Positions 14,923 through 23,455 are shown, counted from the stretch's first letter. The stretch is DNA of 25,188 nt from an uncultured Butyricicoccus sp. (GCA_910584935.1 CAJUDU010000033.1:1-25188), one strand, 5' to 3'. The notes: generated by a model not told the origin, from the sequence alone. A program made the numbers and translations.

Positions 14923-15006
14923 GCCTGCCTCCTAATGACTGGGAGAGCAGGCTATATGTTGTGATGCCCTGCAAAAGGCAGCATAAAACGACAAGGGGTT
15001 TCCCTT
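14923..15006 (+). promoter_or_regulatory. Three further hairpins in the mfd leader
   Basis: Three inverted repeats follow each other. The first is GCCTGCCTCC (14923-14932) with GGGAGAGCAGGC (14941-14952), having one bulged A. The second is TGATGCC with GGCAGCA (about 14962-14982), one mismatch. The third is AAGGG with CCCTT around GTTT (14993-15006), ending 26 bases before the mfd start. Together with the GAAA hairpin they form a structured leader of no family I recognise. Confidence 0.4.
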
Positions 15007-15032
15007 ATGATGAATCTGGGTGATACAATAAA

Positions 15033-18000
15033 ATGCTGGATATTACATTAACCATAACACAAACTGCTGCATATCGGGAGTTAATGCAAGGCGTCCATGG
15101 TGGGCAGACGCCTGCGATGGCTGTTGGGCTGCCGCCGGTGTCCAAAGCCCAGATTGCTGCTGCAATTCATTTGGAAACCGGGCAGCCTGTTGCTGTGCTG
15201 ACCGACGATGAATCTGCAGTGCGCCGCCTTGCGGATGATATTGCGGCGTTTTCTGGGAAAACTGCTTTACGCGTTCCAGAGCGCGATTTTGTCATGCTTG
15301 GAGTGGAATCATCTTCCCGTCAATTTGAACAGGCGCGGATTTCTGCGCTGTGGGGCTTGCTGGAGCATCCGCCGGTGGTTGTTGGGTCGGTTGCTGCTTT
15401 TACCCAGTCCTGCATTCCGCCATGGGCATTGCGGCAGGCTGCTTTTACAATGACAGCGGGACAGTCCCAACCGCTGGCGGATATTGTTGCCGCACTGACA
15501 GCCGCTGGTTATCAGCGCAGCACACAGGTGGAAGGTGCGGGGCAGTTTTCTATCCGCGGCGGCATTTTAGACCTGTTTCCGCCGCAGGAACGTGCCCCTG
15601 TTCGTATTGAATTTTGGGGTGACGATATTGATTCCATGGCATATTTTGATGTCGGTTCCCAACGACGTGGTGCGGCAGTGGAGTCACTGACTTGTTTACC
15701 CTGCATGGAAGCCCTGCCCGGTATGGCGGAAGGCGGTGTGGAGGGTTTATGCGAAAAGCTGTTTTCTGCTTTGCGCACTCGCCGCAAAAAACATCCGGAT
15801 TTGGAGAAAAATATTCTGCGGGATGCCGAACGCCTGCGCGAAACCGGCTTGCTTGCCGCAGCTGACAAATACCTGCCGCTGATTTATCCGGAAAATGCGT
15901 CTGCATTTGATTACCTGCCAGATGACTGCATCATTTTGCTTGATGATACACCCCGCCTGCGCGAGGCAGCAAAAGGGTTTGCCATGCGGCTGGAAAGTGA
16001 TATTGAAGCTTTGACCGAACGCGGGGAGCTGCCGCCAACTGAGGGGTATGCAATACCTTTTTCAAAGCTTTGCCGCACGCTGAACCAGCGCCCCACAATC
16101 CGGATGGATACATTCTTAAATTCTATCCCAGAGCTTGCCCCTAAAACCCTTGTGAACTTTACGATTACGCAGATGAACGCCTATGGCGGCAATATGGATA
16201 TGGCAGCAGCGGATATTTCTGCTTGCATCAGCCGGGGGCGTGCAGTAGCTGTGCTGTGCGCTTCAGAAATGCGCTGCCGTGGGATGTTTGATGTGCTTGA
16301 CCAGCATGGCGTACCGGCACGGCTCAGCCCAAAACTGCCGCCTGCCGGGCGTGTGCATATTATGGAAGGCTGTTTGAGTGCCGGGTTTGAATTCCCAACG
16401 CCTGAACTGACGGTGATTACAGAAGGACAGGTGATTGCGCGGCGTGCCGCAAGGCGTGCAAAAGCAAAAAAATCCGGGCGCGACCATGTCAAAAGCTACA
16501 CAGACTTAACCCCAGGGGATATTGTTGTCCATGAGCATCATGGCATTGGGCGGTTTGTTGGCATGGAAAGTTTACAGGTGGACGGTTCCACCCGTGATTT
16601 CATTAAAATTGCATTTGCGGGTTCAGATTTTTTATATGTCCCGGCGACAAGCTTGGATTTAATTTCTAAGTATATCGGGGGTTCTGGCGAACCAGAAAAA
16701 ACAAAACTGAACAAATTAGGCGGCACAGATTGGAACAAAGCCCGCAGCCGTGCCAAAGCCGCAGCAAAAGAACTTGCCGCAGGGCTGATTCAGCTTTATG
16801 CGGAACGCGCCCAATTAAAAGGGTTTGCTTTCCCGCCAGATAATGATTGGCAGCGGGAATTTGAAGATTCATTCCCTTATGATGAAACCGATGACCAGCT
16901 TCGTTGTACGGCTGAGATAAAATCCGATATGGAATCTGACCGCCCAATGGACCGGCTGCTTTGTGGTGACGTTGGGTTTGGTAAAACAGAAGTGGCATTG
17001 CGTGCTGTTATGAAATGTATTTTAGCGGGCAAACAGGCGGCAATCCTTGTGCCGACAACGGTACTGGCACGACAGCATTACTTGACTTCCAAAAGCCGTT
17101 TTTCAGCATATCCGATGAATATTGAATTGCTTTCTCGGTATAAAACCAGTTCCGAGCAGAAAAAAATATTAGAACAGCTGCAAACTGGCGCCATTGATCT
17201 GATTATTGGTACACATAAACTGTTTAATAAAAAAATAAAATTCTATGATTTAGGATTGCTGGTCATTGATGAGGAACAGCGTTTTGGGGTTTCTCATAAA
17301 GAAGCGCTGAAGGAATTGAGCAAGCAAGTGGATGTACTGACCTTATCTGCAACACCCATCCCGCGCACCTTGAATATGGCATTATCCGGCATACGGGATA
17401 TGTCCGCGATTGAGGAGCCGCCGCATGACCGGCACCCAGTGCAGACCTATGTGCTGGAGTATGATGAGGTATTGGTTTTGGATGCGATCCGGCGGGAACT
17501 GGCACGTGGTGGACAGGTTTATTATTTGCATAATATTGTGGAATCCATAGAACATACAGCATCTGCGCTGCAAAAACAGCTCCCAGATGCCCATATTGCC
17601 ATTGCCCACGGTAAGATGAGCCAAAAGGAATTGGCGTCTGCGATGTCCCGCATGGCAGATGGCGAAATTGATATTTTAGTCTGTACCACCATTATTGAAA
17701 CAGGGATTGATATTCCAAATGCGAATACATTGATTATTGAAAACGCGGATAATATGGGTTTGGCACAGCTCCATCAGATTCGCGGGCGTGTTGGGCGTTC
17801 CAGCCGCCGTGCGTTTGCCTATCTCACATACCGGCGCGGGCGGGTGCTGAGCGAAATTGCCCAAAAACGATTAAGCGCGGTACGGGAGTTTGCGGAATTT
17901 GGTTCTGGGTTTAAGATTGCCATGCGTGATTTGGAAATCCGTGGCGCAGGCAATGTGTTGGGACCAGAGCAGTCTGGGCATATGATGAGCGTTGGGTATG

Positions 18001-18500
18001 ACCTATATCTAAAACTGTTGGAAGAAGCTGTTTTAGAGGAACGCGGCGAAACACCGCCAAAACGGGTGGAATGTGCGGCAGATTTGGCACTTTCCGCAAA
18101 TTTGCCTGTGGAGTATGTTTCTGACCCAGGGCAGCGGGTAGACCTATACCGCCGTATTGCGGCGATACGTTCTGAGGACAGCCGCAGTGATATTTTGGAT
18201 GAACTCATAGACCGCTATGGGGAACCGCCAGCACCAGCAGTAGCACTGCTGGATATTGCGCTATTGCGGGCAGAAGCATCCGCAGCAGGCGTCAGCGAAA
18301 TCAAACAGGATAAAGGACGGCTTCAAATTACATTCCAGCAAGCTGATTTTTCAAAATTAAGCGGCATTTGCAATGATGCGGATTATAAGGGGCGTTTGCT
18401 GCTGAATGCAGGCAGTCAGCCTTATATTTCACTGCGTTTGAACCCGGATGAAGCTCCATTGCCAATGGCACGCGCATTGATCGCGAAATATACTGCATAA
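15033..18500 (+). CDS. mfd: Transcription-repair coupling factor Mfd
   Basis: Mfd removes RNA polymerase stalled at DNA damage and recruits UvrA for excision repair. The 1155-residue protein is full length. Its N-terminal UvrB-like part holds GAGQFSIRGGILDLFPP (about 169-185). The polymerase-interacting domain has LTPGDIVVHEHHGIGRFVGM. The translocase has GDVGFGKTE (P loop 645-652), DEEQRFGV (from residue 746), LSATPIPRTL and QIRGRVGRSSR. The C-terminal TRCF domain follows ADLALSANLPVEYV. An in-frame TGA nine bases upstream fixes ATG 15033 as the start. The ribosome site GGTGAT is weak, which with the structured leader hints at translational control. A strong terminator follows directly. Confidence 0.97.
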   Translation: MLDITLTITQTAAYRELMQGVHGGQTPAMAVGLPPVSKAQIAAAIHLETGQPVAVLTDDESAVRRLADDIAAFSGKTALRVPERDFVMLGVESSSRQFEQARISALWGLLEHPPVVVGSVAAFTQSCIPPWALRQAAFTMTAGQSQPLADIVAALTAAGYQRSTQVEGAGQFSIRGGILDLFPPQERAPVRIEFWGDDIDSMAYFDVGSQRRGAAVESLTCLPCMEALPGMAEGGVEGLCEKLFSALRTRRKKHPDLEKNILRDAERLRETGLLAAADKYLPLIYPENASAFDYLPDDCIILLDDTPRLREAAKGFAMRLESDIEALTERGELPPTEGYAIPFSKLCRTLNQRPTIRMDTFLNSIPELAPKTLVNFTITQMNAYGGNMDMAAADISACISRGRAVAVLCASEMRCRGMFDVLDQHGVPARLSPKLPPAGRVHIMEGCLSAGFEFPTPELTVITEGQVIARRAARRAKAKKSGRDHVKSYTDLTPGDIVVHEHHGIGRFVGMESLQVDGSTRDFIKIAFAGSDFLYVPATSLDLISKYIGGSGEPEKTKLNKLGGTDWNKARSRAKAAAKELAAGLIQLYAERAQLKGFAFPPDNDWQREFEDSFPYDETDDQLRCTAEIKSDMESDRPMDRLLCGDVGFGKTEVALRAVMKCILAGKQAAILVPTTVLARQHYLTSKSRFSAYPMNIELLSRYKTSSEQKKILEQLQTGAIDLIIGTHKLFNKKIKFYDLGLLVIDEEQRFGVSHKEALKELSKQVDVLTLSATPIPRTLNMALSGIRDMSAIEEPPHDRHPVQTYVLEYDEVLVLDAIRRELARGGQVYYLHNIVESIEHTASALQKQLPDAHIAIAHGKMSQKELASAMSRMADGEIDILVCTTIIETGIDIPNANTLIIENADNMGLAQLHQIRGRVGRSSRRAFAYLTYRRGRVLSEIAQKRLSAVREFAEFGSGFKIAMRDLEIRGAGNVLGPEQSGHMMSVGYDLYLKLLEEAVLEERGETPPKRVECAADLALSANLPVEYVSDPGQRVDLYRRIAAIRSEDSRSDILDELIDRYGEPPAPAVALLDIALLRAEASAAGVSEIKQDKGRLQITFQQADFSKLSGICNDADYKGRLLLNAGSQPYISLRLNPDEAPLPMARALIAKYTA

Positions 18501-18506
18501 AATAGG

Positions 18507-18543
18507 AAAACCCTGCTGTACAAATGCTGTACAGCAGGGTTTT
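18507..18543. terminator. Bidirectional terminator between mfd and the NifX-like gene
   Basis: A perfect 16-bp inverted repeat (18507-18522 with 18528-18543) with a five-base loop has A/T runs at both edges. It can end mfd transcripts on the plus strand and the convergent minus-strand gene. Confidence 0.9.
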
Positions 18544-18558
18544 TGCTCATGATGGCTG

Positions 18559-18978
18559 TTATGCGTTTTCGGTATGCCTACCGCAATGGTGTTCTCCGCA
18601 GCCATGACTGCCGCAGGTATGTTCTTCTTCGCCATGTGCATGGTCATGATGGCTGCAATGTACATCCGGGTTAAATGCCAACTTGCCCGCAAGTAATGCT
18701 GCCACAGCTTCGTCTGCCTGTCCGGACACGCCGCCATACAGAGCAATCCCTGCCGCGGCAAGCGCGGACTGTGCGCCGCCGCCAATACCGCCGCAAATCA
18801 ATGCATCTGCATGGAGTGCGTGCAGGATGCCAGCCAATGCGCCATGGCCGCTGCCATTTGTGCCCACCACTTGGGAGGAGATTACCTGATCATTTTCTAC
18901 ATCATAAACCTTGAACTGTTTTGTGTGTCCAAAGTGTTGAAAAATATCTCCATTTTCATAGGTAACTGCGATTCTCAT
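18559..18978 (-). CDS. Dinitrogenase Fe-Mo cofactor biosynthesis (NifX/NafY) family protein
   Basis: Proteins of this family bind metal clusters; many exist in bacteria without nitrogenase and their role there is unclear. The 139-residue protein shows the family core: MRIAVTYENGDIFQHFGHTKQF, then ICGGIGGGAQSALAAAGI and SGQADEAVAALLAGKL. From about residue 107 a tail with 10 His and 4 Cys (HCSHHDHAH, GSHGCGEHHCGRH) follows, likely to bind metal. ATG at 18978 is chosen for the AAAGGAG about seven bases upstream. It lies downstream of the Trx-TrxR fusion gene with 90 bases between, and converges on mfd. No nif genes are nearby, so nitrogen fixation is not implied. Confidence 0.88.
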   Translation of the reverse strand: MRIAVTYENGDIFQHFGHTKQFKVYDVENDQVISSQVVGTNGSGHGALAGILHALHADALICGGIGGGAQSALAAAGIALYGGVSGQADEAVAALLAGKLAFNPDVHCSHHDHAHGEEEHTCGSHGCGEHHCGRHTENA

Positions 18979-19068
18979 AACCGTTTCTCCTTTTTCTTTG
19001 GTATACATCTGCCGAAACTGCCGTTTCACGCACGTGTTATAATTTTATTACATTAAATAAGATATTTT

Positions 19069-20337
19069 TTACAGGATATCCGCCAGATATTCTTCGGCAT
19101 AATGGATGGCTTGCGCGCCATCGGCTACAGCGGTCACAATTTGCCGTACCGCTTTTGCCCGTACATCGCCCACAGCAAATACACCGGGGATATTGGTTCG
19201 CGTAGTTTCATCTGCCATGATGTAACCGGCAGGGTCAAGCGTAAGCTGACCTTTGACGAGTTCTGTTGAAGGCTTACGCCCAATGCTGACAAAAATGCCA
19301 TCACAGTCAAGGGTTGATTGCTCGCCGGTTTGTGTATTGCGCAGCCGGATTGTATTTGTTTGCTCACCATGCAAAAATTCAGTTGGTGTGCAGTTCCAAA
19401 AGAAATCCACATTTGCGGCAGTCATTAAAGGCTTATGATAGATTTTGGTTGCCCGCAGGGTATCCCGCCGGTGGATAATGGTCACTTGTTTGCAAAGATG
19501 GGAAAGCAGCAAAGCATCTGCTGCAGCGCTGTTACCGCCGCCAATGACAACGGTTTTTTTGTTCCGGTAAAACATCCCATCACAGGCGGCACAATAATGG
19601 ACGCCATGCCCTGCCAGTTCCTTTTCACCAGCAATACCGAGTTCCCGCGGGCTGGCGCCGGTGGCAAGCACAATGGTTTTGCATTTCAAAACGCCTTCAC
19701 TGGTTTGCACTGATTTGATTTCACCGGAAAGTGTACAAGATAATGCCTGTGCCAAGTGGGTTTTGGCACCGAAATGTTCTGCGCCTTTCCGCATTTTTTC
19801 GCTGAGCAAAAAGCCGTCTATTCCTTCATCAAAACCGGGATAATTATCAATTTGTTCGGTCAGTGCCATTTGCCCGCCAGCGGATAGTTTTTCCAAAAGA
19901 ATAACATCTAAACCTGTCCGTGCCGCATATAATGCGGCGGTATAGCCGCCAGGCCCGCCGCCAATGATAATCATATCATAGATATGGTCTGTGGCATTTT
20001 GCGGGGTTTGGTGTTCATGCAGTGCCGTTTTCAGAAAAGCATCAAGCTGCGCTTTGGATTCTGGTGCAACAGTAGAACCAAGAAGCTTCCCATGGTGGTA
20101 AAGCAGCAGAGTAGGAACCAATTCAATTTTTTCTTTTTCAGCTAAGGCAGGTTCTTCATCAATATTGATCTGTCCGATGCACAGTGTGTCTTGATATTGT
20201 GCCGCTGTCTGCGCTAAAGCAGGCGCAAGGCGGCGGCAATAGGTACACCATGGCGCCCAAAATTCTACCAGCACAGGCTTGTCAGATTTTTTGACCGCAT
20301 TATGGTACATTTCGGAATTCATCGATAAAACAGGCAT
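19069..20337 (-). CDS. Thioredoxin-thioredoxin reductase fusion protein
   Basis: This 422-residue protein joins thioredoxin to its own reductase, so electrons could pass NADPH - FAD - reductase disulfide - thioredoxin within one chain. Residues 1-105 form a thioredoxin domain: VEFWAPWCTYC (Cys31, Cys34) and the cis-proline segment LVPTLLLYHHGK (Pro75). After a linker of about 15 residues the reductase starts YDMIIIGGGPGGYTAALYAAR (FAD site, glycines 126-131). It has the redox pair Cys249-Cys252 in CAACDG, the NADPH site VVIGGGNSA (266-271) with HRRD, and ends with IPGVFAVGDV. The start has GAGGAGCTG upstream. The active site WCTYC differs from the usual WCGPC. Thioredoxin is N-terminal here, unlike the known C-terminal fusions. 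Confidence 0.94.
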   Translation of the reverse strand: MPVLSMNSEMYHNAVKKSDKPVLVEFWAPWCTYCRRLAPALAQTAAQYQDTLCIGQINIDEEPALAEKEKIELVPTLLLYHHGKLLGSTVAPESKAQLDAFLKTALHEHQTPQNATDHIYDMIIIGGGPGGYTAALYAARTGLDVILLEKLSAGGQMALTEQIDNYPGFDEGIDGFLLSEKMRKGAEHFGAKTHLAQALSCTLSGEIKSVQTSEGVLKCKTIVLATGASPRELGIAGEKELAGHGVHYCAACDGMFYRNKKTVVIGGGNSAAADALLLSHLCKQVTIIHRRDTLRATKIYHKPLMTAANVDFFWNCTPTEFLHGEQTNTIRLRNTQTGEQSTLDCDGIFVSIGRKPSTELVKGQLTLDPAGYIMADETTRTNIPGVFAVGDVRAKAVRQIVTAVADGAQAIHYAEEYLADIL

Positions 20338-20456
20338 ATTTTTCAGCTCCTCTATTTTGATTATGCTTAGTATATCCCGTTTTTTGAATTTACGCCGGAA
20401 CGACGCTGCACTTTTGCGGGAAATATCCCCGATTTAACATAGAAACAGTATTGTTT

Positions 20457-21218
20457 TTACAAAAAATATTCATTTTCGCGCCGCTGGGACAGCTTGGCGG
20501 AAAACGCCTTTGCAAATGCCTGATATGCAGGCACATCCATATTTTTTGCGCCCACAGGGCAGCAGCGAATGCAGCGGAAACAGGATAAACATAAATTCTC
20601 ATCTACATGACTGACATTTTGGGCGTCAATGGCATAGACAGGGCATTGGCGGGCGCATAAACCACATTGGATACATGAATCATTTGTCAGCGGATAAAAT
20701 TGCCCACGTTTGCCGCCCTCACGGTAAGGCTTGTTGCCAGGAACGGAGATGGGTTTCAAGCTGCCTTGCTGTAACTTTTCCAGGGCTTGTATGGCAAAAT
20801 CCTGGTCTTGAGATAAATCATTTACGTCGGGGCGGTTTATTTGGATTTCACCATAGGTATGCCGTGCGACAAGCGCCGCGGCAGCAAAGGGGATAAATCC
20901 ATTTGTCTGCACAATATCAGACATTTCCAATAGCGCATCATCATAATGACGGTTGCCATAGGTCACAGTGATGATACAAGGGGTATCATGCCCGCGCAGT
21001 GCATCCAAGCGTGCAGCAAAGCCTTCATATAGGCGTCCGCCATAGACAGGCGCACTGAATACAACCAGGCTGTCTGCATCAAATGGCGCAGGCGCTGGGG
21101 CATCCAAACAGGTCAAATCATACGATACGGCATCTGGTGAAATGGCACGGGCAATGGTTTCAGCTCCGGTTTTGGAAGTGCCGGTCGGGGAGAAATAAAC
21201 AGCAAATACATTTTGCAT
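20457..21218 (-). CDS. EFR1-type flavodoxin-ferredoxin protein
   Basis: The protein combines a flavodoxin-like FMN domain with a bacterial two-cluster ferredoxin domain, a layout common in anaerobic Firmicutes, where it probably carries electrons. Of its 253 residues, the N terminus has the phosphate loop YFSPTGTSKTGAE (8-20) and VFSAPVYGGR. The C-terminal part has two 4Fe-4S motifs, CIQCGLCARQCP (Cys182, 185, 188, 192) and CLSCFRCIRCCP (Cys210, 213, 216, 220). It starts 20 bases after pyrI and is probably co-transcribed with pyrBI. The partner enzyme is unknown; a link to dihydroorotate oxidation is only a guess. Confidence 0.9.
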   Translation of the reverse strand: MQNVFAVYFSPTGTSKTGAETIARAISPDAVSYDLTCLDAPAPAPFDADSLVVFSAPVYGGRLYEGFAARLDALRGHDTPCIITVTYGNRHYDDALLEMSDIVQTNGFIPFAAAALVARHTYGEIQINRPDVNDLSQDQDFAIQALEKLQQGSLKPISVPGNKPYREGGKRGQFYPLTNDSCIQCGLCARQCPVYAIDAQNVSHVDENLCLSCFRCIRCCPVGAKNMDVPAYQAFAKAFSAKLSQRRENEYFL

Positions 21219-21238
21219 GATATGTGCTCCTTTTCAGG

Positions 21239-21661
21239 TTAATCAATCGGTTTATTAGGCTCCTGTTCACAGTAAGCACAGCGATAGCGACCATTTTCAC
21301 TGAGGTAAAAAATATGCTCTATCTCCTCATCCGAGGTAATGCAGCGTGGGTTTTTGCAGCGAATCACATTGACCAGCTTACGCGGCTTTGCGAGTTTTTT
21401 CTTTTCTACAATCATACCGCCCCGGATGGTATCCACCGTGATATCCGGGTCAACATAACCAAGTACGTCCAAATCCAAATCAATAAGCCCTTCAATTTTG
21501 ATGATATCTTTATGTCCATATTTGCCGCTGCGCGCATTGCGAATGAGTGCAACACAGCAGTCCAGCCGGTCGAGGTTGGCAAGATGATAAATCTGCATAC
21601 CAGTGCCGGCTTTGATATGGTCAATGACAACACCATCCCGTATCGAATCAATATTCAGCAT
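21239..21661 (-). CDS. pyrI: Aspartate carbamoyltransferase regulatory chain PyrI
   Basis: PyrI binds nucleotides and gives allosteric control to the PyrB catalytic subunits, at the first committed step of pyrimidine synthesis. The 140-residue chain is slightly short but has both domains. The nucleotide domain reads MLNIDSIRDGVVIDHIKAGTG, and the zinc domain carries Cys102, Cys107, Cys128 and Cys131 (RCKNPRC and RCAYC). AAGGAGG lies about ten bases before the ATG, in a 24-base gap after pyrB. The pair implies the allosteric B-I enzyme rather than the PyrI-free form of Bacillus. Confidence 0.96.
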   Translation of the reverse strand: MLNIDSIRDGVVIDHIKAGTGMQIYHLANLDRLDCCVALIRNARSGKYGHKDIIKIEGLIDLDLDVLGYVDPDITVDTIRGGMIVEKKKLAKPRKLVNVIRCKNPRCITSDEEIEHIFYLSENGRYRCAYCEQEPNKPID

Positions 21662-21685
21662 TTTGGTGTATTCCTCCTTTTGGGT

Positions 21686-22603
21686 TTATTTTGTCAGCCC
21701 CAGCAAGGTCATAATCAGCGCCATACGTACATAAACGCCGTTTTGTGCCTGCTCAAAGTAGGCAGCACGCGGGTCATCATCAACTTCCAGTACAATTTCA
21801 TTGACACGGGGCAGCGGATGCAGCACAGCCATATTGGGTTTGGCAAGCGCCATTTTCTTTTCAGTTAGGATATAGGCATCTTTTAACCGGATATAATCTT
21901 CTTCGTTGAAAAAACGTTCACGCTGCACGCGGGTCATATACAGGATATCAAGCAACGGCATCGCGTTTTCAAGGCTGGTGACTTGTTCATAAGGAATTTT
22001 TTTTGGTTCCAATACTTCGCTAATCACATAATCTGGTACGCGCAGCTCTTCTGGGGAAATCAGAATGAATCGGATGCCCGGATAGCGGGATAGGGATTTG
22101 ATCAGTGAATGCACGGTGCGCCCGAATTTTAAGTCACCGCATAAGCCAATGGTCAGGTCAGACAGGCTGCCCATACGGCGGCGGATGGTCATCAAATCAG
22201 TCAAGGTCTGGGTAGGATGCTGGTGCCCGCCGTCACCGGCATTGATGACGGGGATGCGGGAATAACGTGCGGCACGCAGGGGTGCGCCTTCTTTGGGGTG
22301 GCGCATAGCAGCAATATCCGCATAGCTGGAAATCACACGGATTGTATCAGCAACACTTTCGCCTTTGGCGGCGGAGGATGAATCCGCGCTGGAAAAACCA
22401 AGCACAGAACCGCCAAGGTTCAGCATCGCAGCTTCAAAGGACAGGCGGGTACGGGTGGATGGTTCATAAAACAAAGTCGCCAATTTTTTATGGGCGCAAA
22501 CATTTTGGAAGGCGGTTGGATTTTCAGCAATCTGGTCAGCTAAATACAGCAGGGCATCAATTTCTTCCACAGAAAAATCGAGCGGGTCAATCAAATGTCG
22601 CAT
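21686..22603 (-). CDS. pyrB: Aspartate carbamoyltransferase catalytic chain PyrB
   Basis: PyrB makes N-carbamoyl-aspartate from carbamoyl phosphate and aspartate in the cytoplasm. The 305-residue protein has the carbamoyl-phosphate site FYEPSTRTR (Ser49-Arg53), Lys80 in SSAAKGES, GHQHPTQ (126-132), DLKFGRTVHSL and HPLPRVNEI (262-270). ATG at 22603 follows GGGAGG and gives the standard N terminus MRHLIDPLDFSVEEIDALL; a longer frame upstream has no support. It leads a unit with pyrI and the EFR1 gene. No attenuator or PyrR-binding element was recognised in the short leader. Confidence 0.97.
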   Translation of the reverse strand: MRHLIDPLDFSVEEIDALLYLADQIAENPTAFQNVCAHKKLATLFYEPSTRTRLSFEAAMLNLGGSVLGFSSADSSSAAKGESVADTIRVISSYADIAAMRHPKEGAPLRAARYSRIPVINAGDGGHQHPTQTLTDLMTIRRRMGSLSDLTIGLCGDLKFGRTVHSLIKSLSRYPGIRFILISPEELRVPDYVISEVLEPKKIPYEQVTSLENAMPLLDILYMTRVQRERFFNEEDYIRLKDAYILTEKKMALAKPNMAVLHPLPRVNEIVLEVDDDPRAAYFEQAQNGVYVRMALIMTLLGLTK

Positions 22604-22634
22604 AATTTCCTCCCTTGGTTTCAGGTATACTTCT

Positions 22635-22663
22635 ATGATAGTATCCCGCAGGCTTTTTGTCCA
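22635..22663 (-). promoter_or_regulatory. pyrBI promoter
   Basis: On the minus strand TGGACA (22658-22663) and TATCAT (22635-22640) are 17 bases apart, giving a predicted leader of about 25 bases before pyrB. This leaves little room for attenuation control. Confidence 0.6.
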
Positions 22664-22714
22664 CCCTTTTTTGTTGTTCGGATGAGGGGATAACACAATC
22701 TGTGCAGAAAAGAA

Positions 22715-22743
22715 TTGCGAAAACCAGCGCAGTCGTTTATAAT
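22715..22743 (+). promoter_or_regulatory. Promoter of the phosphoribosyltransferase-like gene
   Basis: TTGCGA (22715-22720) and a perfect TATAAT (22738-22743) are 17 bases apart. The transcript would start around 22750, next to the ribosome site AAGGAGG, so the leader is only about 15 bases. Confidence 0.7.
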
Positions 22744-22764
22744 AAAAGTAAGGAGGCGAATGCA

Positions 22765-23406
22765 ATGGAAAAAAAGACACCGATTTTAATCCCCAGTTCA
22801 ACGGGCAAGGTTTCGCTGAAAGCAGTTCACGGGCATTTTTCAACAAGTCATTCCCATGTTAATTTTTATATTGACATGACAGACATTAAGAGCAATGCGC
22901 GTGTCGCGGAGGAAATTGCAAAAATGCTGGCGCATCAGTATAGTTCATCCACAGAGGTAAAAGCAATACTTTGCCTGGATGGCACTGTGCTCATTGGCGG
23001 TTTTCTTGCCCAGGAACTTTCCAAAGGGAATATCCGCGGCGTGAACCGGGGCGAACCAATCTATGTGCTGACGCCGGAATATAACTCAGCAGGGCAGATG
23101 ATGTTCCGTGATAATTATACATCGATTATCAACAACCAGAATATTATCCTGCTTATGGCTTCGGTTACAACCGGCATGACCGTGCAGCAGGGTGCGGAGT
23201 GCATTAGCTACTATGGCGGGCGGCTGCGCGGCATATCCGCGATATTCAGCGCGCTGGATAAGGTGGATGATATGCCCATCCATTCGCTGTACCATATCAA
23301 TGACCTGCCAGGTTACAGCAGCCATCCGGCATCCCAGTGCCCGGCGTGCCGCCGCGGTGAAAAACTGGATGCCATTATCAATGGCTTTGGGTATTTTAAA
23401 ATTTGA
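22765..23406 (+). CDS. Orotate phosphoribosyltransferase-like protein
   Basis: Proteins of this type are usually annotated as orotate phosphoribosyltransferase in Clostridia; orotate activity is not established by sequence. The 213-residue product begins MEKKTPILIPSSTGKVSLKA. It has a PRTase-like core: AILCLDGTVLIGGFLAQEL (68-86) and a putative PRPP loop LLMASVTTGMTV (129-140). In active PRTases two acidic residues precede the TTG turn; here the stretch is MASVTTG, with none. A CPAC pair (Cys192, Cys195) near the C terminus may bind zinc. The ATG at 22765 follows AGGAGG by a suitable distance. It is divergent from pyrBI, which supports a pyrimidine link, perhaps regulatory or salvage. Confidence 0.7.
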   Translation: MEKKTPILIPSSTGKVSLKAVHGHFSTSHSHVNFYIDMTDIKSNARVAEEIAKMLAHQYSSSTEVKAILCLDGTVLIGGFLAQELSKGNIRGVNRGEPIYVLTPEYNSAGQMMFRDNYTSIINNQNIILLMASVTTGMTVQQGAECISYYGGRLRGISAIFSALDKVDDMPIHSLYHINDLPGYSSHPASQCPACRRGEKLDAIINGFGYFKI

Positions 23407-23416
23407 TATCAGCCTG

Positions 23417-23455
23417 TCCCCGTTTTCAGATTTTTCTGTAAACGGGGAATTTTAT
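23417..23455 (+). terminator. Terminator after the phosphoribosyltransferase-like gene
   Basis: An inverted repeat TCCCCGTTT/AAACGGGGA (23417-23425 with 23440-23448) contains an inner CAGA/TCTG stem with a T loop. ATTTTATT follows. It separates this gene from galM. Confidence 0.75.

Noticed and set aside
22604..22846. N-terminal extension of PyrB to 22846.
   Set aside because: It runs through the pyrB promoter and into the divergent gene, lacks a ribosome site, and adds residues absent from the family.
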